From Bacteroidetes bacterium 41-46 (GTDB taxonomy: Bacteria > Bacteroidota > Bacteroidia > Bacteroidales > UBA932), in the NCBI GenBank assembly GCA_001897515.1, contig MKTA01000015.1, positions 186,001 to 250,000 of the forward strand: DNA of 64,000 nt. Direction: 5' to 3'. This document shows positions 53,850 to 62,624 of the stretch, one piece after another. The notes under the pieces were generated by a model, which was not told where the DNA came from, ran no database searches, and saw nothing but the letters and a program-made list of their open reading frames with translations. The stretch's first letter is position 1. Each line of letters opens with the position of its first letter. The position numbers and the translations under genes are program-made.

Positions 53850-54568
53850 AAAATCTATTGATTGACATTGGTAATACCTCACTAAAGGCAGCATGGTCAA
53901 ACGGTGTTGAAATTGATGACGCAATCATTTGCAGAGATGAGAAGCCATTGGCATTTATAAGAAATATCGTTTCGCACAAAAGGCCGGAGATTATTGCGTT
54001 ATCAACAATCAGGAATATGGAGCCGGATTTTTTCACCGAGCTGGAGACTCTTGCCGACAGAGTAATTGTGGCAGGCACTTCAAGTTGCAGGCCAATAAAG
54101 AATCTTAGTAACTCTCCGGAAATACTTGCTCCTGACAGGATCTGCTCGGCTCTCGCTGCATCGGACCTTTTCCCTGGCAGGGATATTGCTATTTTTGACT
54201 TCGGAACAGCGCTTTCTGTTGATTTTATATCCTCAAATAAAGAATTTATCGGTGGAAATATTTCTCCGGGGTTAACATCAAGACTTCGCTCTCTAAATCA
54301 ATACACACAACAACTTCCGCTTTTGACACCACCGGAAGAGATTAAGAGCCTAGGAGAGACAACAACCTCTGCAATAGAATCAGGAGTTGTTTTAGGCTTG
54401 ATTTTTGAAATAGAGGGTTACATCAGGCAATACCCAAATCACATCCACATTTTTACAGGTGGAGATGCGATTTATTTTGCAGAAAAAGTGAAAAAACCGA
54501 TATTTGTTGTTTACAATTTAGTATTGATGGGATTAGCCCGTATCGCCGAAAATTATGCAAAAGTTTAG
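53846..54568 (+). CDS. coaX: Type III pantothenate kinase
   Basis: First step of coenzyme A synthesis, 240 residues, ASKHA fold. The N-terminal LLIDIGNTSLKAAWSNG is the phosphate-binding motif, DRICSALAASDLFPGRDIAI and FDFGTALSVDFISSNKEFIG the next blocks, and IFTGGDAIYFAEKV the adenosine motif. Overlaps mfd by 4 bases (ATGA) and the next gene by 14 bases, so translational coupling is likely. Confidence 0.95.
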   Translation: MKNLLIDIGNTSLKAAWSNGVEIDDAIICRDEKPLAFIRNIVSHKRPEIIALSTIRNMEPDFFTELETLADRVIVAGTSSCRPIKNLSNSPEILAPDRICSALAASDLFPGRDIAIFDFGTALSVDFISSNKEFIGGNISPGLTSRLRSLNQYTQQLPLLTPPEEIKSLGETTTSAIESGVVLGLIFEIEGYIRQYPNHIHIFTGGDAIYFAEKVKKPIFVVYNLVLMGLARIAENYAKV

Positions 54569-55859
54569 ATCACTATTTAAAGCAGTTCTTTTTTCGCTAA
54601 CAATGTTAAGCGGAGCGGCAGCGGTTTCCCAGACCACCGACGCAAACAATTATTACACACCATATTCAATATTTGGAATAGGAAATATTGGCAAACAGGG
54701 AACCACATTCAACAAAGGAATGGGAGGGATAGGAATTGGTGTTAAGGACAACAGATTTATAAACTATCTGAATCCGGCAGCGATCTCTTTCAGAGACACG
54801 CTTGCCTTTATGCTGGATTTTGGGGTTGAGAGCAATCACAACTACTTTAAGTCTGCAGAGGCATCGTCTGCAAACAATGGATTTAACATGCACAACTTTG
54901 TCTTCTCATTTCCGATATATAAAAAATCAGCAATGGTATTAGGGATAACTCCCTACTCATCTGTTGGTTATAAATTTCAGAGATTTGAAACAGATCCTGA
55001 GATAATCAACGAAGTCGGAAGTGTTGCCTATACAAGATACGGTACCGGAGGCATTAACAAAGTATTCCTCGGAACATCAATGGTATTCCTTAAAAACTTC
55101 TCAGCAGGCGCAGAGCTGGTCTATTTTTTTGGTACCATAGACAGATATTCAAATGTAAATTTTGGATACTCTGAATCCTACAGAAGTATTAAAACTGGTA
55201 CTGACTATATGATAAGCTCATTTACCGGAAAAGTGGGCCTCCAGTACAGCTATGAACCGGACAAAGACAACTCTCTGACAATAGGAGCAACATATATGCT
55301 GGGAAGCAAATTAAAGGGAGAGAGCGCCAAATACGCATTTACAACGCCCCCAACCGGTGAGACAGATACTGTCTTCTATAACTTCTCAAGGGCTACAGGA
55401 CTTGAGATACCAGCCGAGATAGGAGTTGGGGCCTCTTATAAAAAGAGAGACAAGTGGATGCTGGGACTAGATTTTACATACCAGGACTGGAGTAAGACAT
55501 CACTACCGGCTACCCCCGGAGTAAATTTCCTCCCTGCTGCAAGCTGGGCTGTTAAACTTGGCGGAGAGTACATACCAAACAGATATGATGTCCGCTACTA
55601 TATGAGAAGAGCGACATACAGGGCAGGAGTCTATTACGACAGGTCTTACATATCCATGAACGGCAAACAGGTGAACTCATTTGGTGTAACTATTGGAACA
55701 AACCTCCCGGTTTACAGATGGTACAACTCTGTTGGAATCTCACTGGATATGGGTCAGAGGGGCTCCCTCAAAAATGGTCTTGTGAGAGAGCGGTATATAA
55801 TGCTAAACCTAAACATTAGCCTCTACGACATTTGGTTCCAAAAATACAGATACGACTAA
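54555..55859 (+). CDS. Outer-membrane beta-barrel protein, FadL/PorV-like
   Basis: A 434-residue exported protein of unknown function. The signal peptide (LFKAVLFSLTMLSGAAAVSQ) is followed by YYTPYSIFGIGNIGKQGTTF and a GMGGIGIGVKDNRFINYLNP block. These, with many aromatic alternating strands (SFPIYKKSAMVLGITPYSSV, LQYSYEPDKDNSLTIGATYM), match the FadL-like/PorV-like barrels of Bacteroidota. No transport substrate can be inferred. It overlaps coaX by 14 bases and is followed by the TPR protein and lptC, suggesting an envelope-building role. Confidence 0.75.
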   Translation: MQKFRSLFKAVLFSLTMLSGAAAVSQTTDANNYYTPYSIFGIGNIGKQGTTFNKGMGGIGIGVKDNRFINYLNPAAISFRDTLAFMLDFGVESNHNYFKSAEASSANNGFNMHNFVFSFPIYKKSAMVLGITPYSSVGYKFQRFETDPEIINEVGSVAYTRYGTGGINKVFLGTSMVFLKNFSAGAELVYFFGTIDRYSNVNFGYSESYRSIKTGTDYMISSFTGKVGLQYSYEPDKDNSLTIGATYMLGSKLKGESAKYAFTTPPTGETDTVFYNFSRATGLEIPAEIGVGASYKKRDKWMLGLDFTYQDWSKTSLPATPGVNFLPAASWAVKLGGEYIPNRYDVRYYMRRATYRAGVYYDRSYISMNGKQVNSFGVTIGTNLPVYRWYNSVGISLDMGQRGSLKNGLVRERYIMLNLNISLYDIWFQKYRYD

Positions 55860-55898
55860 ACTTAAACTTAAATTTAATATAAAGTAAAGTAACTTGTT

Positions 55899-57212
55899 AT
55901 GAAGAAATTAAGTCTATTATTACTACTTGTGGTTTTTTCCCTATCGTATAAAGCAACGGCACAGGGAAGATTCGGCAAAGATAGTGTGGAGTGCGTAAGG
56001 AGTCTCTCTTTCTATACCGACTATATGAAGCAGGGAAACCTTAATGAGGCGGCTCCTTTATGGAGGGATGCTATGAAGTACTGTCCTCCGGGGTTGAGAC
56101 AAACCCTATATGTTGACGGACAGAGCATCTACACCTTTCTTATTGATAAAAATAAAGGGAACAAAGAGTTAAGAGAAAGATTAGTTGACTCGCTTCTGAT
56201 GATGTATGATCTTAGAACTCAGTATTTTCCAAGAAATGCCCTGGGAGCTCAAACAAATAAAGTTTTAGATATAATCAATTACAGAGGCAGCGACGATAAA
56301 TTAGTATTTGATGCCCTTATGGGAAACATCAAAACATTTGGCAATAGCGCTCAGCCAAACCTTATGGTGCTTGCAATGCAGAGAGCGAACACACTCTTTA
56401 ACAATAAGCAAATAGACGCATCTGCTGTAATGAACCTTTACTCTCAGCTATCACCATTAGTTGAGTCTCAGATTCAGTCAAACCATCCGGAGGCCGCTCA
56501 AGCCAAGAAAGATATTGACAACCTGTTTGCTGTCAGCGGAGTTGCAAGCTGCGAAAATATTGTTGCTCTCTTTACACCTAAGTACGAGGCAGATCCAAAC
56601 AACAAAGAGCTGGTTTCAGGCATTGTAAAGCTTCTTAATGACGGTGGATGCTTCCAGGAGCAACTGTTCCTGAAATCTGTTGAATCTCTTCACAGAATAG
56701 ATCCATCTTACCATACGGCATATTACCTTTACAAGCTCTACTCTATTAAGGAGGATCATGAAAATGCTGTAAGATCACTTCAGGAGGCTATTAATGACCC
56801 GGCATCTCCGGATAACGAGGACGCTCAGATGTTATATGAGTTAGGATCATATTATCTGGCTAAGCTTAACAATCTTGCAATGGCCGCTCAGGCTGCAAAA
56901 CAGATTCCTGAAAAAGATGCCTCACTTGCAGGAAAGGCTCACATGCTTATGGGTTCAGTTTGGGCATCTTCAAGATGTGCCGGAAATGAGATTGAATCAC
57001 GCGCAAAATGGTGGGTTGCTGTAGATTACTTTGTAAAGGCAAAGAATGCAGACTCATCATTGGCAGAAGAGGCAGACAAATTAATCGCTACATACCGTCA
57101 GTACTTCCCGTTACAGGAAGAGGCGTTTATGTACGATATAGTTGACGGAAACTCATTTACCGCATCTTGCAGCGGAATGAGAGAGAGCACTACAGTAAGA
57201 ACACGCAAATAG
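55899..57212 (+). CDS. Periplasmic TPR-repeat protein
   Basis: A 437-residue protein with a signal peptide (LSLLLLLVVFSLSYKATAQ) and helical repeats. The first repeat is visible in DYMKQGNLNEAAPLWRDAMK, others in YLYKLYSIKEDHENAVRSLQ and MLYELGSYYLAKLNNLAMAA. Several cysteines (SVECVRS, SCENIV, GGCFQEQ, SSRCAGN, TASCSGM) occur in the mature part, so disulfides are possible. No enzyme motif is visible. It lies 39 bases after the barrel gene and its stop touches the lptC start, so it probably works with one or both. Confidence 0.75.
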   Translation: MKKLSLLLLLVVFSLSYKATAQGRFGKDSVECVRSLSFYTDYMKQGNLNEAAPLWRDAMKYCPPGLRQTLYVDGQSIYTFLIDKNKGNKELRERLVDSLLMMYDLRTQYFPRNALGAQTNKVLDIINYRGSDDKLVFDALMGNIKTFGNSAQPNLMVLAMQRANTLFNNKQIDASAVMNLYSQLSPLVESQIQSNHPEAAQAKKDIDNLFAVSGVASCENIVALFTPKYEADPNNKELVSGIVKLLNDGGCFQEQLFLKSVESLHRIDPSYHTAYYLYKLYSIKEDHENAVRSLQEAINDPASPDNEDAQMLYELGSYYLAKLNNLAMAAQAAKQIPEKDASLAGKAHMLMGSVWASSRCAGNEIESRAKWWVAVDYFVKAKNADSSLAEEADKLIATYRQYFPLQEEAFMYDIVDGNSFTASCSGMRESTTVRTRK

Positions 57213-57851
57213 ATGTTTGCCGCAGGCAACATACCTGTTCTTCCAAAAAGATTGGTAGCAGCCACAATAGTGGTTGCTACTCTTCTTTATTCATGTAAGA
57301 GCGAATTGCCTGTTGCAGACGATGTTAATACAGCCGATGCTCCAACTCAGATTGTTGAGCAGATGACTCTGGAACAGACAAAATCTGGTCGGCTATCTAT
57401 GAGAGTATATGCTCCTTTGATGGAGAGCTACTCAAAATTTGACCCGCCATATGATATTTTCCCCAATGGCATGAATATAAAGGCCTTTACTCCGGAGGGC
57501 CTGCTGGAAACGGAGATAACTGCAAAAGAGGCGAGGCATATCAAAGGTCCGGCCTTTGACAAATGGGAGGCCTATGGTGACGTGGTTATTAAAAACTATA
57601 TCAAGGGTGAGACAATTGAGACCGACACAATATATTGGGACAGAACAGAAAAAAGAATTTTCACACACTGTTATGTTCAGTTAAAATCCCCGACAATGTA
57701 TATGCAGGGATTTGGGATGGAGTCTGACGAGCTTGCCAGAAATGCTATCATTCTTAAGCCATTTGACAGTTATAGCATTATAAAGGATTCGGCGGAAGTA
57801 CTTTATATAGATACTGTTAACTTTGTAGGACCAATACTTAAACTTAGATGA
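57213..57851 (+). CDS. lptC: LPS-export periplasmic lipoprotein LptC
   Basis: A 212-residue LptC-type protein, part of the bridge that moves LPS from the inner to the outer membrane. The N-terminus carries a lipobox (LVAATIVVATLLYSC), so it is lipid-anchored rather than a plain membrane helix. LSMRVYAPLMESYSKFDPPY, ITAKEARHIKGP and DKWEAYGDVVIKN are the beta-jellyroll repeats. The ATG follows the TPR stop directly; the 3' end overlaps the CNNM/CorC gene by 4 bases. No lptA or lptB is in the window. Confidence 0.88.
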   Translation: MFAAGNIPVLPKRLVAATIVVATLLYSCKSELPVADDVNTADAPTQIVEQMTLEQTKSGRLSMRVYAPLMESYSKFDPPYDIFPNGMNIKAFTPEGLLETEITAKEARHIKGPAFDKWEAYGDVVIKNYIKGETIETDTIYWDRTEKRIFTHCYVQLKSPTMYMQGFGMESDELARNAIILKPFDSYSIIKDSAEVLYIDTVNFVGPILKLR

Positions 57852-59023
57852 TTTCTGTTGCAATAATTCTGGCTTCAACTGCACTTCTCCTTTTTTTCGC
57901 AGCTACGCTTGCCGAGACAGCGTTAACCTCATGCAATCGTCTGAGAATAGAGCTTGACATTAAACAGGAGAAGAGGTACGCTTTGGCTGCAGAGAGGCTG
58001 CTTGATAACAGAATACACCTTCTCCTGTCATTCAAATTCATAAGAACACTGCTTGCTTCAATCTTTGCCTTTGCTGGCGGATGGGTCTTATTGTTCTATA
58101 GTAGTACGTGCGGTCATACGATGAGTTATGCTGCTGTTATTTCAATCATAATACTATCTCTGTCAGGTGTTTTGATTATTGTCGGGAATCTTATCCCTAA
58201 ATGGATTGCGACCAGATTTCCGGATTCCGTTCTCAGAAATCTGTACTGGTTTGCTGCGGCTGTATTATATATTACTAAGCCATTGACAGTCAAGAGAGAA
58301 AATAATCCATCAATGATTATTGATCAAGAGGATGAAGAGTCAGCCGAAGCAGAAATAATCCACAATGCAATAAACTTCTCAGATGTGCTACTTAAGGAGT
58401 GCATGGTTCCAAGAACAGAGGTTGTGGCAATCTCTTCTGAGGCGACATCGGAGGAGATGCTTGAGTTGTTCAGAGAATCCAAATATTCAAGGATTCCTGT
58501 TTATGAGGGGAGCATTGACAGAATAACAGGATATGTCCACTCCAAAGATATGCTTGAAGGCCAAAAGTCGCTTAAAGAGCTTTCAAGGAGTATTGAATAC
58601 TATCCAGAAGAGACGGGAGCAAGAGACCTTCTCGCCCTGATGATAAAAAACAGAAGTTCTATAGCTGTAGTTATGGACAAATATGGTGGAACTGCCGGGA
58701 TTGTAACTCTTGAGGATCTGATTGAGGAGATTTTCGGAGAGATTTCTGATGAGCTGGATTCAGAGGAGTTCAGGGAGAAGATGGTGGGGGAGGGGGAGTA
58801 TATATTTTCTGCCAGACTTGAGATTAAGTACCTGAACAGAGAGTATGAGCTTGACATCCCTGAGAATGATGAATATGAAACGCTGGGTGGTTTTATTACC
58901 TGGTTCAAAGAGGATATACCGGTGCAGGGAGAGCTCCTTGACTATGAAAACCTGCAAATTAGGATACTCAAGACAACACGCAACAGGGTTGAACTTGTAA
59001 GGCTAAAACTACTCGGCACTTAA
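57848..59023 (+). CDS. CNNM/CorC-type (hemolysin-like) transporter family protein
   Basis: A 391-residue membrane protein: an N-terminal DUF21/CNNM membrane domain (ILASTALLLFFAATLAETAL, then ILSLSGVLIIVGNLIPKWIA), two CBS domains (MVPRTEVVAISSEATSEEML, SRIPVYEGSIDRITGYVHSK, VVMDKYGGTAGIVTLEDLIE) and a C-terminal CorC/HlyC domain (LGGFITWFKEDIPVQGELLD). Members of the family export magnesium or other divalent ions; the name hemolysin is historical. It overlaps lptC by 4 bases. Confidence 0.9.
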   Translation: MISVAIILASTALLLFFAATLAETALTSCNRLRIELDIKQEKRYALAAERLLDNRIHLLLSFKFIRTLLASIFAFAGGWVLLFYSSTCGHTMSYAAVISIIILSLSGVLIIVGNLIPKWIATRFPDSVLRNLYWFAAAVLYITKPLTVKRENNPSMIIDQEDEESAEAEIIHNAINFSDVLLKECMVPRTEVVAISSEATSEEMLELFRESKYSRIPVYEGSIDRITGYVHSKDMLEGQKSLKELSRSIEYYPEETGARDLLALMIKNRSSIAVVMDKYGGTAGIVTLEDLIEEIFGEISDELDSEEFREKMVGEGEYIFSARLEIKYLNREYELDIPENDEYETLGGFITWFKEDIPVQGELLDYENLQIRILKTTRNRVELVRLKLLGT

Positions 59024-59048
59024 TAGGTGTCATGAACAAAAAAATTAC

Positions 59049-59056
59049 TATCTTCG
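59049..59056 (+). promoter_or_regulatory. Possible -7 element of ppiD
   Basis: TATCTTCG, one base off TAnnTTTG, 42 bases before the ppiD ATG and 25 after the previous stop. Confidence 0.35.
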
Positions 59057-59098
59057 CGCCTTACAAGAAAATAACTATTTAATCTAACAATAAACAAA

Positions 59099-61198
59099 AT
59101 GGCAGTTCTCGAGAAGATCCGCGTCCGTATGGGAGTCTTCATCACCGTCATCATCGGTGTTGCACTTCTCTCATTCATTGTAGACGCACAAACATTGCAA
59201 ACGGCTATCTCTATGTTCACCTCCAAATACGATGTGGGAGAGATGAACGGAAAGGCAATTTCTTACCAGGAGTTCCAGAAAAAGATAGACTATTTCACAA
59301 AGATACAGCAGATGGCTACAGGCCAGACATCACTTGACGAAAGAGGTCAGGAGATGGTTAATGAAAGCGCGTGGCAGGACCTTCTTAGTGAAAATGTCCT
59401 TATACCTGCAATTGAAGAGGCCGGACTGGCAGTTGGTGAAGAAGAGCTTGTGGACCTGACTCAGGGCACAGCCATTTCACCTGTTCTAATGAGAGAGCAG
59501 ACATTTATGGGCCAAAACGGAACATTTGACAGAAGCAGACTTGTTGAGTTCATCAAGGCTATCCCTTCAGATGAATCGGGCAGCCTGGAGCTGTACTGGA
59601 GCTACCTGGAGAAGAGCATCAAGAATGATCAGATGTTTACAAAATACATTTCGCTTTTGGATAAGAGTACATTCAACACACCTGTTGAGACAAAAAGAGT
59701 TCTTGCTGAAAACAATATAACTGCTGATGTTTCGTTTATTATTCAGCCGTTTGGATTTATGCCGGACACTACTGTAACCGTATCTCAGCAGGAGATAAAG
59801 GATTACTACAGCAAAAACAAGAGCAAGTTTGAGATGAATGCCAGCAGAGACATTGATTATGTTGTCTTTGAGGTTATTCCATCAGCCGAGGATGTAAGGC
59901 TTGCCAAAGAGGATATTGAAAAGGTTTACGAAGAGTTTGCAACAACCACTAACCTAAGAACTTTCCTTGCAAGAAACTCTGAGAAACAACTTAGCGACTA
60001 TATGTTCAAAGAGGGAGAGCTATCTGCGTTGTCTCCGGTACTTGACAGTTTTGCATTTAATGCACCTGTGACAGCCGTTCTTCCGGTTTTCCAGGAGGGG
60101 AATACATTCAGGGCAGCTAGAATTAATGCAATTAAGAGCCTGCCGGATTCGGTATTTGTAGAGCATATCCTGCTTGACAATACAGATCCTGTTGCTGCTC
60201 AGGCAAAGGCAGACTCGTTAATTTCTCTTATTGACAAAGGATTAGATTTTAAGGTACTTGCGGCAGAGAACTCGCTTGACCAAAATCCAAATGTAGCACC
60301 TGGCGAACTAGGATGGATGACCCAGATAATGAAGCTACCGGGTCTGGATACATGTTTTAATGCTCAGTTAAACAGACCAATCAAAGTTGCTACAAACTAC
60401 GGACTACATATAGTTAAGACTTCAAAAAAGACAGCTCCTTTGAAGAAGGTGCAGCTTGCAATACTTGAAAAGAGTGCCGTTGCCAGCAAAATGACCTTCC
60501 AGGAGTACTATTCAAAGGCAAACGAGCTGGCATCTAAATCTGACGGTAAGATAGAGAAGTTCAGAGAGGCTGTTAAAGAGATGAATCTTGCAATTATACC
60601 GGCTGTCGGAATACAAGAAGGGGCAAAAACAGTTGCTACCTACAATAATGCAAGACCTCTCAGCAGGTGGATTTATGAAGCAAAGAAAGGGGATGTATCT
60701 CAGATTATCTCTCTGGACAACAAATATTTCTTTGTTGTTGCAGTTACCGGCACAAGAGAGGCAGGAATTCAGTCACTTGAGGCAATGAAAGAGAACATCA
60801 AGAGCGTTCTTATGATGGAGAAGACAAATGAGAAATTCTTCCAGACGGTTAAAGAGAGGCTTGCTGGAATCACAAATATTGAGAGTGCTGCAGAGATTCT
60901 CGGTACTACAGTAAGCAGACAGAGCGGAGTCTCTTTTGGAGCAATAGGATCGCAGTCTATGGACCCGGTATTTATCGGAGCTGTAGCAGGAGCTGAGGAG
61001 AATAAACTTACAGGTCCGGTAAAGGGTAACCTGGGCATTTATCTTTTCAATGTTGATGCAAGAAATCAGGGAGAATTCTTTACTGAGCAGGATGCAAAAA
61101 TGAGAAACGGACAGATCTTCTCATTCAAGTTGCAGCAGATTCAGAGCATTCTGGAGAAGAGAGCCGATGTTAAAGACAGCAGACTGAAGTTCTTCTAG
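59099..61198 (+). CDS. ppiD: Membrane-anchored peptidyl-prolyl isomerase PpiD
   Basis: A 699-residue periplasmic folding factor anchored by one N-terminal helix (GVFITVIIGVALLSFIVDAQ). A SurA-N-like chaperone region follows (GKAISYQEFQKKIDYF). A parvulin-type rotamase domain lies around residues 345-445: FVEHILLDNTDPVAAQAKAD, APGELGWMTQIMKLPG and NYGLHIVKTSKK. It is the last gene of the plus-strand envelope run. Confidence 0.92.
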   Translation: MAVLEKIRVRMGVFITVIIGVALLSFIVDAQTLQTAISMFTSKYDVGEMNGKAISYQEFQKKIDYFTKIQQMATGQTSLDERGQEMVNESAWQDLLSENVLIPAIEEAGLAVGEEELVDLTQGTAISPVLMREQTFMGQNGTFDRSRLVEFIKAIPSDESGSLELYWSYLEKSIKNDQMFTKYISLLDKSTFNTPVETKRVLAENNITADVSFIIQPFGFMPDTTVTVSQQEIKDYYSKNKSKFEMNASRDIDYVVFEVIPSAEDVRLAKEDIEKVYEEFATTTNLRTFLARNSEKQLSDYMFKEGELSALSPVLDSFAFNAPVTAVLPVFQEGNTFRAARINAIKSLPDSVFVEHILLDNTDPVAAQAKADSLISLIDKGLDFKVLAAENSLDQNPNVAPGELGWMTQIMKLPGLDTCFNAQLNRPIKVATNYGLHIVKTSKKTAPLKKVQLAILEKSAVASKMTFQEYYSKANELASKSDGKIEKFREAVKEMNLAIIPAVGIQEGAKTVATYNNARPLSRWIYEAKKGDVSQIISLDNKYFFVVAVTGTREAGIQSLEAMKENIKSVLMMEKTNEKFFQTVKERLAGITNIESAAEILGTTVSRQSGVSFGAIGSQSMDPVFIGAVAGAEENKLTGPVKGNLGIYLFNVDARNQGEFFTEQDAKMRNGQIFSFKLQQIQSILEKRADVKDSRLKFF

Positions 61199-61212
61199 AC
61201 CTTTATCTTTAT

Positions 61213-61316
61213 ATACAGGATGTCAATGTCCGCAACGGAAAACGTTGCGCCCGCACAGGGAGGGCCCACACCGAAAGGGTGGGAGGGTTTTCCCTGCAGA
61301 TATTGGCAACCTGTAT
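61213..61316 (+). ncRNA. Candidate structured RNA of unknown class
   Basis: The 104 bases after ppiD can fold completely. The closing helix is ATACAGG/CCTGTAT (61213-61219 with 61310-61316), then a 2x2 internal loop and GTCAATGTC/GATATTGGC (61222-61230 with 61299-61307, two G-U). Next comes a hairpin CGCAACG-GAAAA-CGTTGCG (61231-61249), then a second arm CAGGGA/TCCCTG (61256-61261 with 61291-61296). That arm is topped by CCCAC-A-CC-GAAA-GG-GTGGG (61265-61283). The GAAA loops occur only on the plus strand, which favours that orientation. A weak promoter-like TATCTTTA (61205-61212) is upstream. It does not match SRP RNA, tmRNA, 6S or a riboswitch I know. Confidence 0.55.
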
Positions 61317-61323
61317 TGAGTTA

Positions 61324-61360
61324 TAAAAAAAGCCAGCCACATAATAATATGGCTAGCCTT
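61324..61360 (-). terminator. Terminator of ychF
   Basis: On the minus strand GCTAGCCATAT and ATGTGGCTGGC form a stem with two G-U pairs, followed by TTTTTTT; 20 bases past the ychF stop. The G-U pairs occur only on this strand, fixing orientation. Confidence 0.85.
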
Positions 61361-61378
61361 TATGATTAAACAGTGATT

Positions 61379-62482
61379 CTAAACGTTGAATCTGAAGTGC
61401 ATTATATCACCATCCTGCACAATATACTCCTTCCCCTCAATGCCCATCTTTCCGGCCTCTTTACAGCCGTTTTCTGAGCCATATCTGACATAGTCGTCAT
61501 ATTTGATAACCTCTGCCCTTATGAAGCCCTTTTCAAAGTCTGTGTGTATGATACCCGCTGCCTGAGGTGCTTTCGCCCCTTTGGGGAATGTCCAGGCCCT
61601 TACCTCCTGCACGCCTGCAGTAAAGTAGGTCTCCAGATTTAACAATGCGTAGGCCTTTCTGATAAGTCTGGACACACCTGATGAATCAAGACCAAGCTCG
61701 TTAAGAAACATCTCTCTCTCTTCAAAGCTTTCCAGTTCTGCTATTTCTGATTCAATTTTTGCAGCGACAATCAGCATTTCGGCATCCTCGTCCTTAACAG
61801 CCTCCTTAACCATATCAACATAACTGTTTCCACTTTTGGCAGCCGCCTCATCCACATTGCATACATACAGAACCGGCTTGTTTGTAAGGAGAAAAAGCTC
61901 TTTAGCCATCTTGTCATCCTCTGCATTGTCAAATACAACTGTTCTTGCAGATTTGCCCTGCATTAAAGCATCGCGGAACTTGACAAGTATATCGTACATC
62001 CTTTTAGCACTTTTATCTCCGCCTGTTTGTGCCTGCTTCTGAACCTTCCCAATTCTGTTCTCAACGGTATCAAGGTCTTTTATCTGAAGCTCTGTGTCAA
62101 TAATCTCCTTATCTCTTACTGGATTAATATTACCATCCACATGGACGATATTCGGATCGTCAAAACATCTAAGTACGTGGATAATTGCATCTGTCTCGCG
62201 GATGTTTGCCAGGAACTGATTACCCAGACCCTCACCCTTGCTCGCCCCTTTGACCAGACCGGCAATATCCACAATCTCAACAGTTGCCGGAACAACTCTG
62301 TTAGGCTTCACAAGTTTTTCCAGAACCTGTAGCCTTTCGTCCGGAACAATGGTTGAGCCAATGTTTGGTTCTATTGTACAGAACGGGAAATTGGCAGATT
62401 GAGCCTTTCCTGAGCTGATACAATTGAACAGGGTTGATTTTCCCACATTGGGCAGCCCCACAATTCCGCATTTCAATGCCAT
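61379..62482 (-). CDS. ychF: Redox-regulated ATPase YchF
   Basis: Universal Obg-family P-loop ATPase, 367 residues, associated with ribosomes and oxidative stress. The P-loop is CGIVGLPNVGKSTLFN; DIAGLVKGASKGEGLGNQFL and NVDE in LYVCNVDEAAAKSGN (altered G4 motif giving ATP preference) follow. The C-terminal TGS domain has RAWTFPKGAKAPQAAGIIHT and ends GKEYIVQDGDIMHFRFNV. Confidence 0.97.
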   Translation of the reverse strand: MALKCGIVGLPNVGKSTLFNCISSGKAQSANFPFCTIEPNIGSTIVPDERLQVLEKLVKPNRVVPATVEIVDIAGLVKGASKGEGLGNQFLANIRETDAIIHVLRCFDDPNIVHVDGNINPVRDKEIIDTELQIKDLDTVENRIGKVQKQAQTGGDKSAKRMYDILVKFRDALMQGKSARTVVFDNAEDDKMAKELFLLTNKPVLYVCNVDEAAAKSGNSYVDMVKEAVKDEDAEMLIVAAKIESEIAELESFEEREMFLNELGLDSSGVSRLIRKAYALLNLETYFTAGVQEVRAWTFPKGAKAPQAAGIIHTDFEKGFIRAEVIKYDDYVRYGSENGCKEAGKMGIEGKEYIVQDGDIMHFRFNV

Positions 62483-62624
62483 AAAAATTCTTCTTTAAAT
62501 ATTTGAGGCTGCGAAAATAGACAAAAAATACCATTATTTCTAAAATGGGATAAATCTTGTTCATAATCAGATAATTCTAAAAAATAACGCAGCGTCAGGA
62601 AAAGAGTTATTACTAGATTGCAAC

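Noticed and set aside
61250..61300. Similarity to the start of a c-di-GMP-I (GEMM) riboswitch (GCACAGGG ... CGAAAG ... GTGGGA).
   Set aside because: The GACGCAAAGCC core and the second receptor helix are missing, and no plus-strand gene follows closely.
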